Assembly (NCBI GenBank): GCA_020632715.1
Contig: JACKFA010000008.1
Span: 410,256 to 474,255, forward strand
Source: Deltaproteobacteria bacterium
GTDB lineage: Bacteria; Myxococcota_A; UBA9042; PHBI01
Direction of reading: 5' to 3'
Length of the DNA stretch: 64,000 bases
The notes under the pieces: model-generated
What the model was told of the DNA's origin: nothing
Seen by the model: only the letters and a program-made list of their open reading frames with translations
Database searches by the model: none
Program-made: the position numbers and the translations under genes
Part shown: positions 1 to 9,300 of the stretch, one piece after another
Position numbering within the stretch: the first letter of the stretch is position 1
Layout: each line of letters begins with the position of its first letter

Positions 1-3000
1 AGCTCGCCACCGAGGGGCTCGCCATCCGCCTGAAGGACGGTGACCTCGGCATGCGGCGCGCGTCCGCGAGCGCGCTCGAGCGCGCCGGCGAGGCCGCCCT
101 GCCCTTCGCCGCGCAGGTCGTCGAGGCGCTGCACGACAAGGACGGCGAGGTCCACGCCGCCTGCCACAAGGTGCTCCTGACGCTCGGCGAGAAGGCGGAG
201 AGCGCGCTCATCGGCGGGCTCGACGTCTCGCCCGACCGGGCGCTCCGGACGATCATCCCGGTCTTCGCCGACCTCGAGAAGCGCGGGATCCCGGCGCTCA
301 CGCTCGCGCTCGACCACAAGGGCGCGTTCGTGCGGCTGAACGCCGTCCACGCGCTCGGGAAGCTGCGCGGCTTCGGCTCGGAGGACCTCGTCGAGAAGAT
401 CGCCGAGCGCCTGAAGGAGCCGATGCCGTCGATGAAGACCGCGGCGCTCCAGGCGATCCGGTTCATCGTCAACGGCCCGGACGAGGTCGCCGAGCTCGAG
501 GCGCTCGCGATGCCGCTCGACGGCTTCGACACCGAGCCGCTCGACGAGGAGCTCCTGAAGGCGAGCAAGCGCGCGCTCGACGAGGGCGTGCTCGCGCGGC
601 TCCTGAACGACGGCCGCGAGCAGGTCCGCGAGAACGCGGCGCGCGCGCTCGGCGTGCTCCACGAGGTGCCGCCCGGGCTCGTGGTGCGGCTGAAGGACGA
701 GGCGCCGGCCGTCAGGCGCGCCGCCATCAAGGCGATCGCGGCGAACGCGGAGGAAGCGGCGCCCTACGCCGACGCCGTGCTGCAGGCGCTCGGCGACCGC
801 GACGACGAGGTGCGTGAGACCGCGAGCCGCGCGGCGTACGCGCTCTGGGAGCACGCGAAGCCGGCGCTCGTGCGGGCGCTCGACCAGGCGCCGGAGCGCG
901 CCGCCGTGACGATCCTGCCGGTGTTCGAGGATCTCGGCGAGGACGCGCTGGAGACGCTCGTCGCGGCCGCGCGGGAGTCGGCCTCGGCGCGGGTCCAGGC
1001 GAACGCGATCCTCGCGCTCGAGCGCCTCGGCGACGACGCCCTCGCCGCGCTCGACGGCATCGCGAAGGACATGGGCGCCGACGCGACCGTGCGCCTCCTC
1101 GCCGCGGGCGCCGTGCAGCGCATCGAGGCCGGGGAGCCGGCGCCGCCGTGGCTCGAGCCGATGCCGATGCCGGTCGACGGCTTCGACACGATGGACCTCG
1201 ACCACGACACGCTGAAGGGGCACAAGCGGGACCTCGAGCCAGCCGAGCTCGACCTCTTCATCCACGACGGGCGCGCGAAGGTGCGCGTGAACGCGGCGCG
1301 CGCGCTCGGGGTGCTCGGCGAGCCCACGGGTGGCCTCGCGATCCGCATGAAGGACGGCACGCTCGCCGTGAAGCGCGCGGCGGCCGCGGCGCTCGCGATG
1401 GCCGGCGACGCGGCGCTCCCGTACGCGCTCCCGCTCGTGCAGGCGCTGAACGACGCGGATCCCGAGGTGCGCGAGTCCGCGCACGCGGCGCTGAAGAAGC
1501 TCGGCCCGGCGGCGCGCGAGGCGCTGCTCGCGGGGCTCGACCTGAGCCCGGACAAGGCGCAGCGCGGCATCGTCGCGCTCTTCGAGGACCTCGGCGGCGA
1601 CGGCATCGACGTCCTCGAGGAGGCGCTCTCCCACCCGAGCGCCCACGTGCGGCTGAACGCGGTGCACGCGCTCTCGCGCCTCCGCGGGCAGGGCTCGGAG
1701 CGGCTCATCGACAAGATCCGGGAGTGCGGGAAGGAGCCGATGCCGTCGATGCGGCAGGCGGCGGCGCTCGCGATCTACCGGCTCACGGCGGGCGAGGCGC
1801 CGCCGAGGGCGCTCGAGCCGACGCCGCTCCCGTTCGAGGGCTTCGACGCGGCGTCGCAGCCCGAGGACGAGCTCAAGGCGCACCGGCGCGACCTCGACGA
1901 GGCGGTGCTCGCGCGCTTCCTGAACGACGGGCGGCCCTTCGTGCGCGAGAACGCGGCGCGGGCGCTCGGGGTCTTGAAGGAGGCGCCGGTCCAGCTCGCG
2001 CTCGCGCTCAAGGACGAGCTCGTGGAGGTCCGGCGCGCGGCCGCGAAGGCGCTCGCGGCGGCGGGCGGCGAGGCCGGGCCGTGGGCGATCCCGATGCTCG
2101 CGGCGATGGCCGACCCGGACGCCGAGGTGCGCGACACGGTGAAGGCCGCGCTGGTCGAGCTCTGGGAGCCGGCGCAGGCGGCGCTCCTCGGCGGGCTCGA
2201 TCGGCCGCCGGAGCGCGCGGCGCGCGTGGTGTTCCCGGTGGTCGACGCCGTCGGGGCCGACGCGATCCCGTTCCTGACCGACGCGCTCCGGCACTACTCG
2301 ACCTACGTGCAGCTGAACGCCATCGCGGCGCTCGAGCGCATCGGCGAGGCCGCCGTGCCCGCGCTCGAGGCGGTGAAGGACGACGGCGAGGCGAGCGCCG
2401 TGTCGCGGCACGCCGCGGGGCGGGCGCTCTCGCGGCTCCTGGCCGGCGAGCCCGCGCCGCGCTGGCTCGAGCCGATCGCGATGCCCGTCGAGGGCTTCGA
2501 CAGCGAGCCGCTCGAGGCGGACGCGCTCAAGGGGCACAAGCGGGACCTCGACGAGCGCGACCTCGAGCGCCTGCTCCACGACGGGCGGCCGATCGTGCGC
2601 GAGAACGCGGCGCGGGCGCTGGGCGTGCTCGGCGAGGCGAGCCCGGGGCTCGCGGTGCGCCTGAAGGACGAGGTCGTCGCCGTGCGGCGGGCCGCCGCGG
2701 GGGCGCTGAAGGCGCTCGGGAGCGACGGGGCGCCCTTCGGGGACGCGCTCGTCGGCGCGCTCGGGGACGCGGACGCCGAGGTGCGGAGGACGGCGCACGA
2801 GGCGCTGGTCGCGCTCGGGAAGGACGGCTACGACGCGCTCATCGCCGGGCTCGACGCGCCGGCCGACCGCGCGGCGGTGACGGTGCTGCCGATCTTCTGG
2901 GAGCTCGGGAAGCCCGCGCTCGTGCCGCTCGAGGAGGCGCTCGGGCACGTGTCGACGCGGATCCGCGTGAACGCCGTTCACGCGCTCGGGGCGATGAAGG

Positions 3001-4577
3001 AGCACGGCGCGGCGAAGCTCGAGGAGGCGCTCCGGGAGCAGCTCGCGACGCCCGAGCAGGAGCTGCGGCGGGCGGCGCTGCTCGCGATCTTCCGGCTGAC
3101 GGTCGACGCGCCGGAGGCGCCGAACGTGCTGCCGGAGGTGGCGCTGCCGCTCGAGGGCTTCGACCTCGAGCCGCTCGACGAGGCGGCGCTGAAGGCGTCG
3201 AAGCGGGCGCTCGACGAGGCGCTCCTGCGGGCGCTCGTGAGCGACGGGCGGCGGCGGGTGCGCGAGAACGCGGCGCGGGCGCTGGGGGTGCTCGGCGACG
3301 TGAGCCTCGAGCTCGCGCTGCGGCTGAAGGACGAGGACGTCCTCGTGCGGCGCGCGGCGGCGACGGCGATCGCGAGCGCGGGGGGCGAGGCGAAGAGCGT
3401 GGCGCCGTCGCTCGTGGCGGCGCTCGGCGACCGCGACGAGGCGGTGCGGGAGACGGCGCTCGGGACGCTGGTCGCGCTCGGGAAGGACGCCTTCGACGCG
3501 CTCATCCTCGGGCTCGACACGAGCCCGGACCGGGCGGCGGGGACGACGCTCAGGGCGATCGACGCGCTCGGGGAGAAGGCGCTGCCGGTGCTCGAGGAGG
3601 CGCTCGACCACGTGAGCACGCACGTGCGGCTGAACGCGCTCCACGCGCTCGGGATGCTGCACGAGCGGGGGGCGAAGAAGCTGCTCGCGAAGATCGAGGC
3701 GGCGGTGAAGGACCCGCTGCCGTCGATGTCGCGGGCGGCGCTGCTCGCGATCTACCGGATCACGATCGGCAAGGAGCCGCCGCGCCACAGGGAGGCCGTG
3801 CCGATGCCGGTGGACGGCTTCGACGCGGAGCCGCTCGACGCGAAGAAGCTCGGGGCGGCGGCGAAGGAGATGGACGTCGCCTGGCTCGAGGCGTCGCTCG
3901 CCGACGGGCGGCCGATGGTGCGGCTGAACGCGGCGCGGGCGCTGGGGGCGCTGGGGAAGAAGGCCGAGGATCAGGTCCCGGCCGTGGTCCTCGCCTTGCG
4001 GGACAGCGACGACGCCGTGCGGGTCGCGGCGGCGGAGGCGCTCGCGGTGATGTCGCCGGATCCGTGGGTCGCGGCGCCGGGGCTCGCGCGGGCGCTGCGC
4101 GGGGCGAGCGCGGAGCTCGAGGCGGCGGTGCTCGGGGCGCTCGACGCGATCGGGGCGAAGAAGGCGGTGCCGCCGCTCATCGAGGCGCTGCACGACCGCG
4201 AGGACTGGGTCGTCGCGAGCATCGGGCGGGCGGCGCGCCACGCGCCGGACGCGTTCGTGAAGCCGCTCGCGGAGGTGGTCGGCTCGGACGAGGCGAACCT
4301 GGTGCAGCGCGAGAACGCGATCGTCGTGCTGGGCGAGCTCGGCGAGGCGGCGAGCGGCGCGGAGAAGGCGCTCCTCGCGGCGCTCGACGACACGCAGGGG
4401 ATGATCACGGTGAAGGCGCTGAGGGCGCTCGCGTGGTGCGCGAAGCCGGGCCCGGCGCTCGTGAAGGCGCTGAACGAGCGCCTCGCGAAGGAGCCGCGGC
4501 CGTCGGTGCACTACGCGACGCGCGAGACGATCCGGCGGCTCAAGGCGCGCCAGGCGACGGCGGCCGTGTCGGCGTAG
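1..4577 (+). CDS. Giant HEAT-repeat protein, 5' end outside window
   Basis: The reading frame is already open at base 3, and the residues before the first in-window Met (base 51) match the internal repeats, so the true start lies upstream. The visible 1,500-odd residues are all helical HEAT-like units, with recurring words such as VRENAARALGVL, LKDE and LNAVHALG. They are organised in a higher-order unit of 218-221 residues. Each unit opens with a GFD(T/S/A/L) motif, whose Gly codons start at 522, 1179, 1839, 2493, 3156 and 3816. The last unit degenerates into ordinary HEAT repeats before the stop. No signal peptide or catalytic domain is visible. HEAT solenoids are protein-binding scaffolds; the partner cannot be read from the sequence. 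The downstream neighbour is convergent, so there is no operon evidence on that side. Confidence 0.85.
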   Translation, partial: LATEGLAIRLKDGDLGMRRASASALERAGEAALPFAAQVVEALHDKDGEVHAACHKVLLTLGEKAESALIGGLDVSPDRALRTIIPVFADLEKRGIPALTLALDHKGAFVRLNAVHALGKLRGFGSEDLVEKIAERLKEPMPSMKTAALQAIRFIVNGPDEVAELEALAMPLDGFDTEPLDEELLKASKRALDEGVLARLLNDGREQVRENAARALGVLHEVPPGLVVRLKDEAPAVRRAAIKAIAANAEEAAPYADAVLQALGDRDDEVRETASRAAYALWEHAKPALVRALDQAPERAAVTILPVFEDLGEDALETLVAAARESASARVQANAILALERLGDDALAALDGIAKDMGADATVRLLAAGAVQRIEAGEPAPPWLEPMPMPVDGFDTMDLDHDTLKGHKRDLEPAELDLFIHDGRAKVRVNAARALGVLGEPTGGLAIRMKDGTLAVKRAAAAALAMAGDAALPYALPLVQALNDADPEVRESAHAALKKLGPAAREALLAGLDLSPDKAQRGIVALFEDLGGDGIDVLEEALSHPSAHVRLNAVHALSRLRGQGSERLIDKIRECGKEPMPSMRQAAALAIYRLTAGEAPPRALEPTPLPFEGFDAASQPEDELKAHRRDLDEAVLARFLNDGRPFVRENAARALGVLKEAPVQLALALKDELVEVRRAAAKALAAAGGEAGPWAIPMLAAMADPDAEVRDTVKAALVELWEPAQAALLGGLDRPPERAARVVFPVVDAVGADAIPFLTDALRHYSTYVQLNAIAALERIGEAAVPALEAVKDDGEASAVSRHAAGRALSRLLAGEPAPRWLEPIAMPVEGFDSEPLEADALKGHKRDLDERDLERLLHDGRPIVRENAARALGVLGEASPGLAVRLKDEVVAVRRAAAGALKALGSDGAPFGDALVGALGDADAEVRRTAHEALVALGKDGYDALIAGLDAPADRAAVTVLPIFWELGKPALVPLEEALGHVSTRIRVNAVHALGAMKEHGAAKLEEALREQLATPEQELRRAALLAIFRLTVDAPEAPNVLPEVALPLEGFDLEPLDEAALKASKRALDEALLRALVSDGRRRVRENAARALGVLGDVSLELALRLKDEDVLVRRAAATAIASAGGEAKSVAPSLVAALGDRDEAVRETALGTLVALGKDAFDALILGLDTSPDRAAGTTLRAIDALGEKALPVLEEALDHVSTHVRLNALHALGMLHERGAKKLLAKIEAAVKDPLPSMSRAALLAIYRITIGKEPPRHREAVPMPVDGFDAEPLDAKKLGAAAKEMDVAWLEASLADGRPMVRLNAARALGALGKKAEDQVPAVVLALRDSDDAVRVAAAEALAVMSPDPWVAAPGLARALRGASAELEAAVLGALDAIGAKKAVPPLIEALHDREDWVVASIGRAARHAPDAFVKPLAEVVGSDEANLVQRENAIVVLGELGEAASGAEKALLAALDDTQGMITVKALRALAWCAKPGPALVKALNERLAKEPRPSVHYATRETIRRLKARQATAAVSA

Positions 4578-4618
4578 CGGGCCGGCTTCGTCGGTGTCGT
4601 GTCTCTGTCCCGGTGTCT

Positions 4619-5033
4619 GGGGGAACGTGACCACGGAGACACGGAGGGAGGAGGACGGCGAGCGGGGGGAACGTGACCACGGAGACACGGAGACACGGAG
4701 GGAGGAGGGAGGAGGACGGCGAGGGGCTCGGCGGCTCTCACTCCATCTGGGCTAGATCCAATGCCGACCAGTTAGCGGCATGTTCGCTGAATCCGGAAGG
4801 AAACCACGGAGGCACGGAGGCACGGAGGGATCGCGCCGGGAACTCCACCAGCGCCCAGTCGGTGCCCCGAGGCGGGTTGATCCACTGAACCCTCCGTGCC
4901 TCCGTGCCTCCGTGGTTGTCCCCTGCGAGCTTGGAGGCAGCGAGGTGCCAGGAGGACGGCGACAAGTCTCAGCGCGCCTCCCTCCGTCCTCTCCCTCCTC
5001 CCTCCTCCCTCCGTGTCTCCGTGTCTCCGTGGT
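4619..5033. repeat. Nested inverted-repeat array of CACGGAG words
   Basis: This gene-free stretch (4578-5116) lies between convergent genes. Two tandem copies of a GGGGAACGTGACCACGGAG-led unit start at about 4619 and 4664. An outer perfect inverted repeat of 40 bases has arms 4676-4715 and 4994-5033, built from GACACGGA words plus GGAGGA runs. Nested inside is a second perfect inverted repeat of 28 bases, arms 4802-4829 and 4890-4917, built from GGCACGGA words. The 60 bases in the centre and the flanks between arms look unique. Short open frames here are products of the repeat and I do not call any as genes. The structure could fold as a long hairpin in RNA, or represent a non-autonomous mobile repeat. 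Confidence 0.85.
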
Positions 5034-5116
5034 GAAAGCCAAGTCGATACGGCCGCCGGTGATGACGCCACCCCGAACCCGTCCGTCACACGCGCCACGC
5101 CGCCGCGACCGCGCGG

Positions 5117-6118
5117 TCAGGCCGCCGCGGCCTCAGCGCCCGCCGCCGACGCCGGCGCCGCGAGCCAGCCCACGACGAGCTCGCCCACGTCGGCGCGCGC
5201 GTCCTTCCCGACCAGGATGTCCGCGTGGCGGTACCCCGGGAGCACGTGCAGATCGCTCGCGTCACAGCCGATGACGCGGTGCGTCATGGTGACCGCCGGG
5301 GCCGTCGTGAGGCCGTCGTCCGCGCCCACCACGAAGCGCGTCGGGAACGGCAGCCGCCCGGGCGCCCGGCTCGTCAGGAGCCCCGGCCAGAGGACCCGCG
5401 CGTCCTTCGCCCGCACCCACGCCGCGAGCTCGCTCAGCTCCGCGCCGAAGACGTCCGTCACGCCGTGCTTCATGAACCGCGCGTAGGTCCCCTCGTCCGT
5501 CCGGCCCGGCGCGAAGTGCGTCCCGAACGCGCCCATCGGCGCCCGGTGACCAACCCGCGCGGCGAGCCCGCACACCGGCAGGCGCCCGAGGAGCCCGACC
5601 GCCTTCGCCGCCGCCCTCGCCCGGAGCGGCGCCGGCACCACGTCGCTCGCCACCGCGAGCGGCGAGCCGACCGTCACCGCCCGGCGCACGCGCGCCGCGA
5701 GCGGGTGCCCGGCGAGCCCGAGCAGGTAGATCATCACCCCGCCGAGGCTGTGCCCCACGAGGTCCACGCGGCTCGCGCCCGTCCGTGCGAGCACCGCCTC
5801 GATGGCCGCCGGGAGGTCCACGCCGGCCTTGTCCGCGATGCGCACCGTCGCGCCCTTGCGCGGCGGCGTCGTGGTCGCCGCGCCCCGGAGGTCGACCGTC
5901 CAGACGTCGCGCCCAGCCGCCGTCAGCGCGCCGACGACGCCGCCGCGCGGCCCGCCGTACCAGCTCCAGCCGTTCGTCGCGTGGCCGTGGACGCAGAGGA
6001 CGGGCACGTCGTCGACGAGCGTCGCCGGGCGGAAGCGCCGGAGCGCGAGGCGCCACCCGTCGTGGGTCGAGAACGTCGCGTCAATCGGGGTCGGTGCGTG
6101 GGTCATCGGGCCATCCAT
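5117..6118 (-). CDS. Alpha/beta-hydrolase fold protein
   Basis: This 333-residue cytoplasmic-looking protein has no signal peptide. The alpha/beta-hydrolase landmarks are in order: an HGHATNG oxyanion segment near residues 44-50, the nucleophile elbow GHSLGG with Ser124, an acid in GADDG (Asp267/268) and a catalytic His in YRHAD (His298). The C-terminus is a low-complexity Ala tail. The family includes esterases, lipases and acyltransferases; the substrate cannot be assigned. A Met at residue 5 is an alternative start. Its promoter must lie in the 257-base gap towards the Kazal lipoprotein gene, where I see no further gene. Confidence 0.85.
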   Translation of the reverse strand: MDGPMTHAPTPIDATFSTHDGWRLALRRFRPATLVDDVPVLCVHGHATNGWSWYGGPRGGVVGALTAAGRDVWTVDLRGAATTTPPRKGATVRIADKAGVDLPAAIEAVLARTGASRVDLVGHSLGGVMIYLLGLAGHPLAARVRRAVTVGSPLAVASDVVPAPLRARAAAKAVGLLGRLPVCGLAARVGHRAPMGAFGTHFAPGRTDEGTYARFMKHGVTDVFGAELSELAAWVRAKDARVLWPGLLTSRAPGRLPFPTRFVVGADDGLTTAPAVTMTHRVIGCDASDLHVLPGYRHADILVGKDARADVGELVVGWLAAPASAAGAEAAAA

Positions 6119-6375
6119 CGGCAGGTCGCGCCCGCGCGAGAGCCCTTTCAGCCCACCGCGCGAGCGCCCCCCACGTCAGGCAACCCGTGTGCCAGCGCGC
6201 CCACCCCGGTTACAAAGCGCCGCGGCCCCGCCTCCGAGGCCGCCGCGCGCGAGGGAAGCACACTCGCCGCCGGGCGCTGGCGCGAAGCCGCGTTCGCGCT
6301 CCGGCGGCGAGTGTTTTTCACACTCCGCGAGGCCCGGCCCCCCCACGGCGCCGAGCCCCGCTCCCCCTGGTGTCC

Positions 6376-9300
6376 TCACCGGTCCGACGGCGACGGCGAC
6401 GGGCGCTCGCGACACGCGCAGATCTCGCACCCGTCGGGCCCCGTCCGGAAGCCGTACTCGCAGTAGAGCGTGCACGCGACGCCAGGGCACTCGGGCTCGC
6501 AGACGTGCCCGACGACGTCGCAGCCGCCGCAGCTCCAGCGCCCGTCGCCGCAGCACTCGGCCGTCGCGCAGTCGAGCGCGAGGTCCGGATCGCAGCACGC
6601 CTCGCAGATCTCGCCCGTCCCGCCGCCCGGCGGCACGACGACCACCTCGTCGCTCTGGGCCGGCTCGGCCGCCGACCACTCGGCGCTCATCGCCGTCGCC
6701 GGATCCGTCGCCGGGTCGCACGTCGAGCCGCCCGTGAGCGTGTTGCAGCGCCACTCGCCGTCCGCGCAGCACGTCGCACCATTCTGGCAGGGCGGCGCCC
6801 CGTCGAGGCAGCAGTGGGTGGGCTCGCAGCGCCCGTCGTGGTCCTTCTGCGCCTTGTCCATCACGCGGAAGCAGTCATTCGCGTAGGTCGTCCCGTCGCA
6901 CGCGCACACCGGATCCCACACGGTCGGGCAGAAGTCGCCGATGACCACGCACACGCCCTGGAAGTCGGCCCCGCCGCACACGCCCGCGGGGAGGTCGCAG
7001 TACGAGCCGTCGGGGCACGGCGTCCCGAGGAACCCGCCGCAGACGCGCTCGCAGGCCCCCTCGTGCGCGACGTTCGCGCCGTTCGCCGCCGCGTCGCAGC
7101 GGTTCCCGTACGTCACGCCGTCGCAGCCGCACACCGGCGAGTAGACGTCCGGGCACGCGAGCGGCCGCGCCACGCACTCGCCCGTCTCCGCCTCGCAGCC
7201 GGCCTTCTTACAGTAGGCGGCGTCGCGGCAGTCGGCGTTCTCGTGGCACGTCCGCGCCTCGCACTCGTGCCCGATGACGTCGCAGCCGCCGCACGACCAC
7301 GTCCCGTCGCCGCAGCACTGCGAGGTCGCGCACTCGGGCGCCGGCCCGTCGCAGCACGCCTCGCACACCTCGCCCTCGCCGCCGCCGACGGGCACCGTCA
7401 CGACGTCCGTGCTCGCGTCCGCCTCACCCGCCGCGCGCGTCGGGTCGGCCGGATCCCGCTCGGGCCCGCACGTCGGGCTCCCGTCGCCGGCGTTGCAGCG
7501 CCAGGTGCCGTCCGCGCAGCAGGTCGCGCCCTCGAAGCAGATCGGGTTCCCGTTCTGCCCCGGCTCCGCCGCCGGATCGCAGCAGAAGGAGGGCTCACAG
7601 CGCCCGTCGTGGTCGGCCTGCGCCCCGGCCATGAGGCGGAAGCAGTCGTTCGCGTAGGTCACCCCGTCGCAGCCGCACACCGGGGCGATGTAGGGGAGCA
7701 AGCAGGCGCGGGGCTTGTCGACGCACACGCCCATGAGGTCGGCGCCGCCGCACAGCCCGGCCGGGAGGTCGCAGATCATCCCGTCGGGGCACGGGATCCC
7801 GAGGAACCCGCCGCAGCCGATCTCGCAGGCGCCGACGTGCGCGACGCTCGCCCCCGCCGCGGCCGCGAAGCAGGCGTTCGAGTAGGTCACGCCGTCGCAG
7901 CCGCAGACGGGCGCCTCGTTCTCCGGGCACGCCTCCGGGCGCTCGCGGCACTCGCCGAGCGTGCCGCAGCCCTCCTGCTTGCAGAACTCACCCGCGCGGC
8001 AGTCGGCGGCCTTCTCGCAGGTCGTGTCGCGGCACTCGTGACCGATGACGTCGCACGTCCCGCAGGTCCAGTGGCCGTCGCCGCAGCAGGTGATGGGCTC
8101 GGGGCAGAGGAGCGGCGGCGGCCCGTCGCAGCACGCCTCGCACACCTGCCCCTCGCCGCCGGGATCGCTCGGCGGCACCACGAACGGCTCGGTCTCGGCG
8201 AAGGCGCTGTCGGCCGGCGCCCGGAAGGCGTCCGCCGAGGCCGGATCGGCGCTCTCGGCCGCCGGGAGCGCGTCGCTCGGGAGCGCGTCGCGGTCGTCGC
8301 ACGCGGAGCTCCCGTCGCCGCGGTTACAGCGCCAGAGGCCGTCGTCGCAGCAGGTCGCCCCCTCGAAGCAGGCGGGGAGCCCGTGCGTGCCGGGCTCGTC
8401 CTCGGGGTTGCAGCAGCGCTCGGGCTCGCAGCGCCCCGCGTGCGCCACGTTCGCGCCGTCCATCGCCGCGAAGCACGCGTTCCCGTAGGTCGTCCCGTCG
8501 CACGCGCAGACCGGCATGTAGACCGTGAGGCACGCGTCCGGCCGCGGCTCGCAGCTGCCCTCCTCGGCGCCGCACGCGTCCTTCCGGCAGTAGTTGCCGT
8601 CCGCGCAGTCGCCGTTCGTGCGGCACGCCGCGGGGCCGCAGACGCCCTCGTGGTCGAGCGCGACGCCCGCGTCGAGGCGCCCGCAGTCGTTCAGGTAGGT
8701 GTTGCCGTCGCAGCCGCACACCGGGTCGACGATGAGCGGGCAGTCGCCGGGCTCGTCGACGCAGGTCCCGGGCAGGTCGGCGATGTCGCAGGTGCCGGCC
8801 GGCGGGTCGCACACCTGGCCCTCGGGGCACGGGATCCCGAGGAGGCCGCCGCACTGGCCGCACTCGCCGGGGTGGTTCACGTTGACGCCGGCGGCGTCGG
8901 CGTCGCAGCGGTTCGAGTAGGTGCGCCCGTCGCAGCCGCACACCGGATCGTAGACGTCGGGGCACGCGGCCGGGCGCTCGGCGCACACGCCGACCCCGGA
9001 GCAGCCGGGCTTCTTGCAGAACTGCCCCTCGGGATCGGGGCACTGCGCGGTGTGCTCGCACTCGACGGGCGCGCAGACGTCGCGGTGATCGAGCGAGACG
9101 CCGGCGCGACGCCGCTCGCAGTCGTTCGAGTACGTGACGCCGTCGCAGCCGCAGACCGGCGCGTACTCGCGCGTGCAGATCTCCGGGCGCTCCTCGCAGA
9201 GGCCCTGCCCGTCGACGACGTCGCAGGTGCCGGCGGGGTGGTCGCAGAACTCGCCGTCGCGGCACTCGAGCCCCTGGATCCCGTCGCAGACGCGCGGGCA

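Noticed and set aside
1148..4630. A 1,160-codon alternate frame inside the HEAT gene
   Set aside because: An Arg/Gly/Ala-rich shadow created by the repeated high-GC codons; no hydrophobic core pattern.
4620..5035. CRISPR array
   Set aside because: The repeated words are 7-8 bases, tandem or inverted, without evenly sized unique spacers, and there are no cas genes.
4673..5098. Small open frames rich in HGGTEARRH or VPPW-like words
   Set aside because: They are translations of the CACGGAG repeats in various frames and occur wherever the repeat does.
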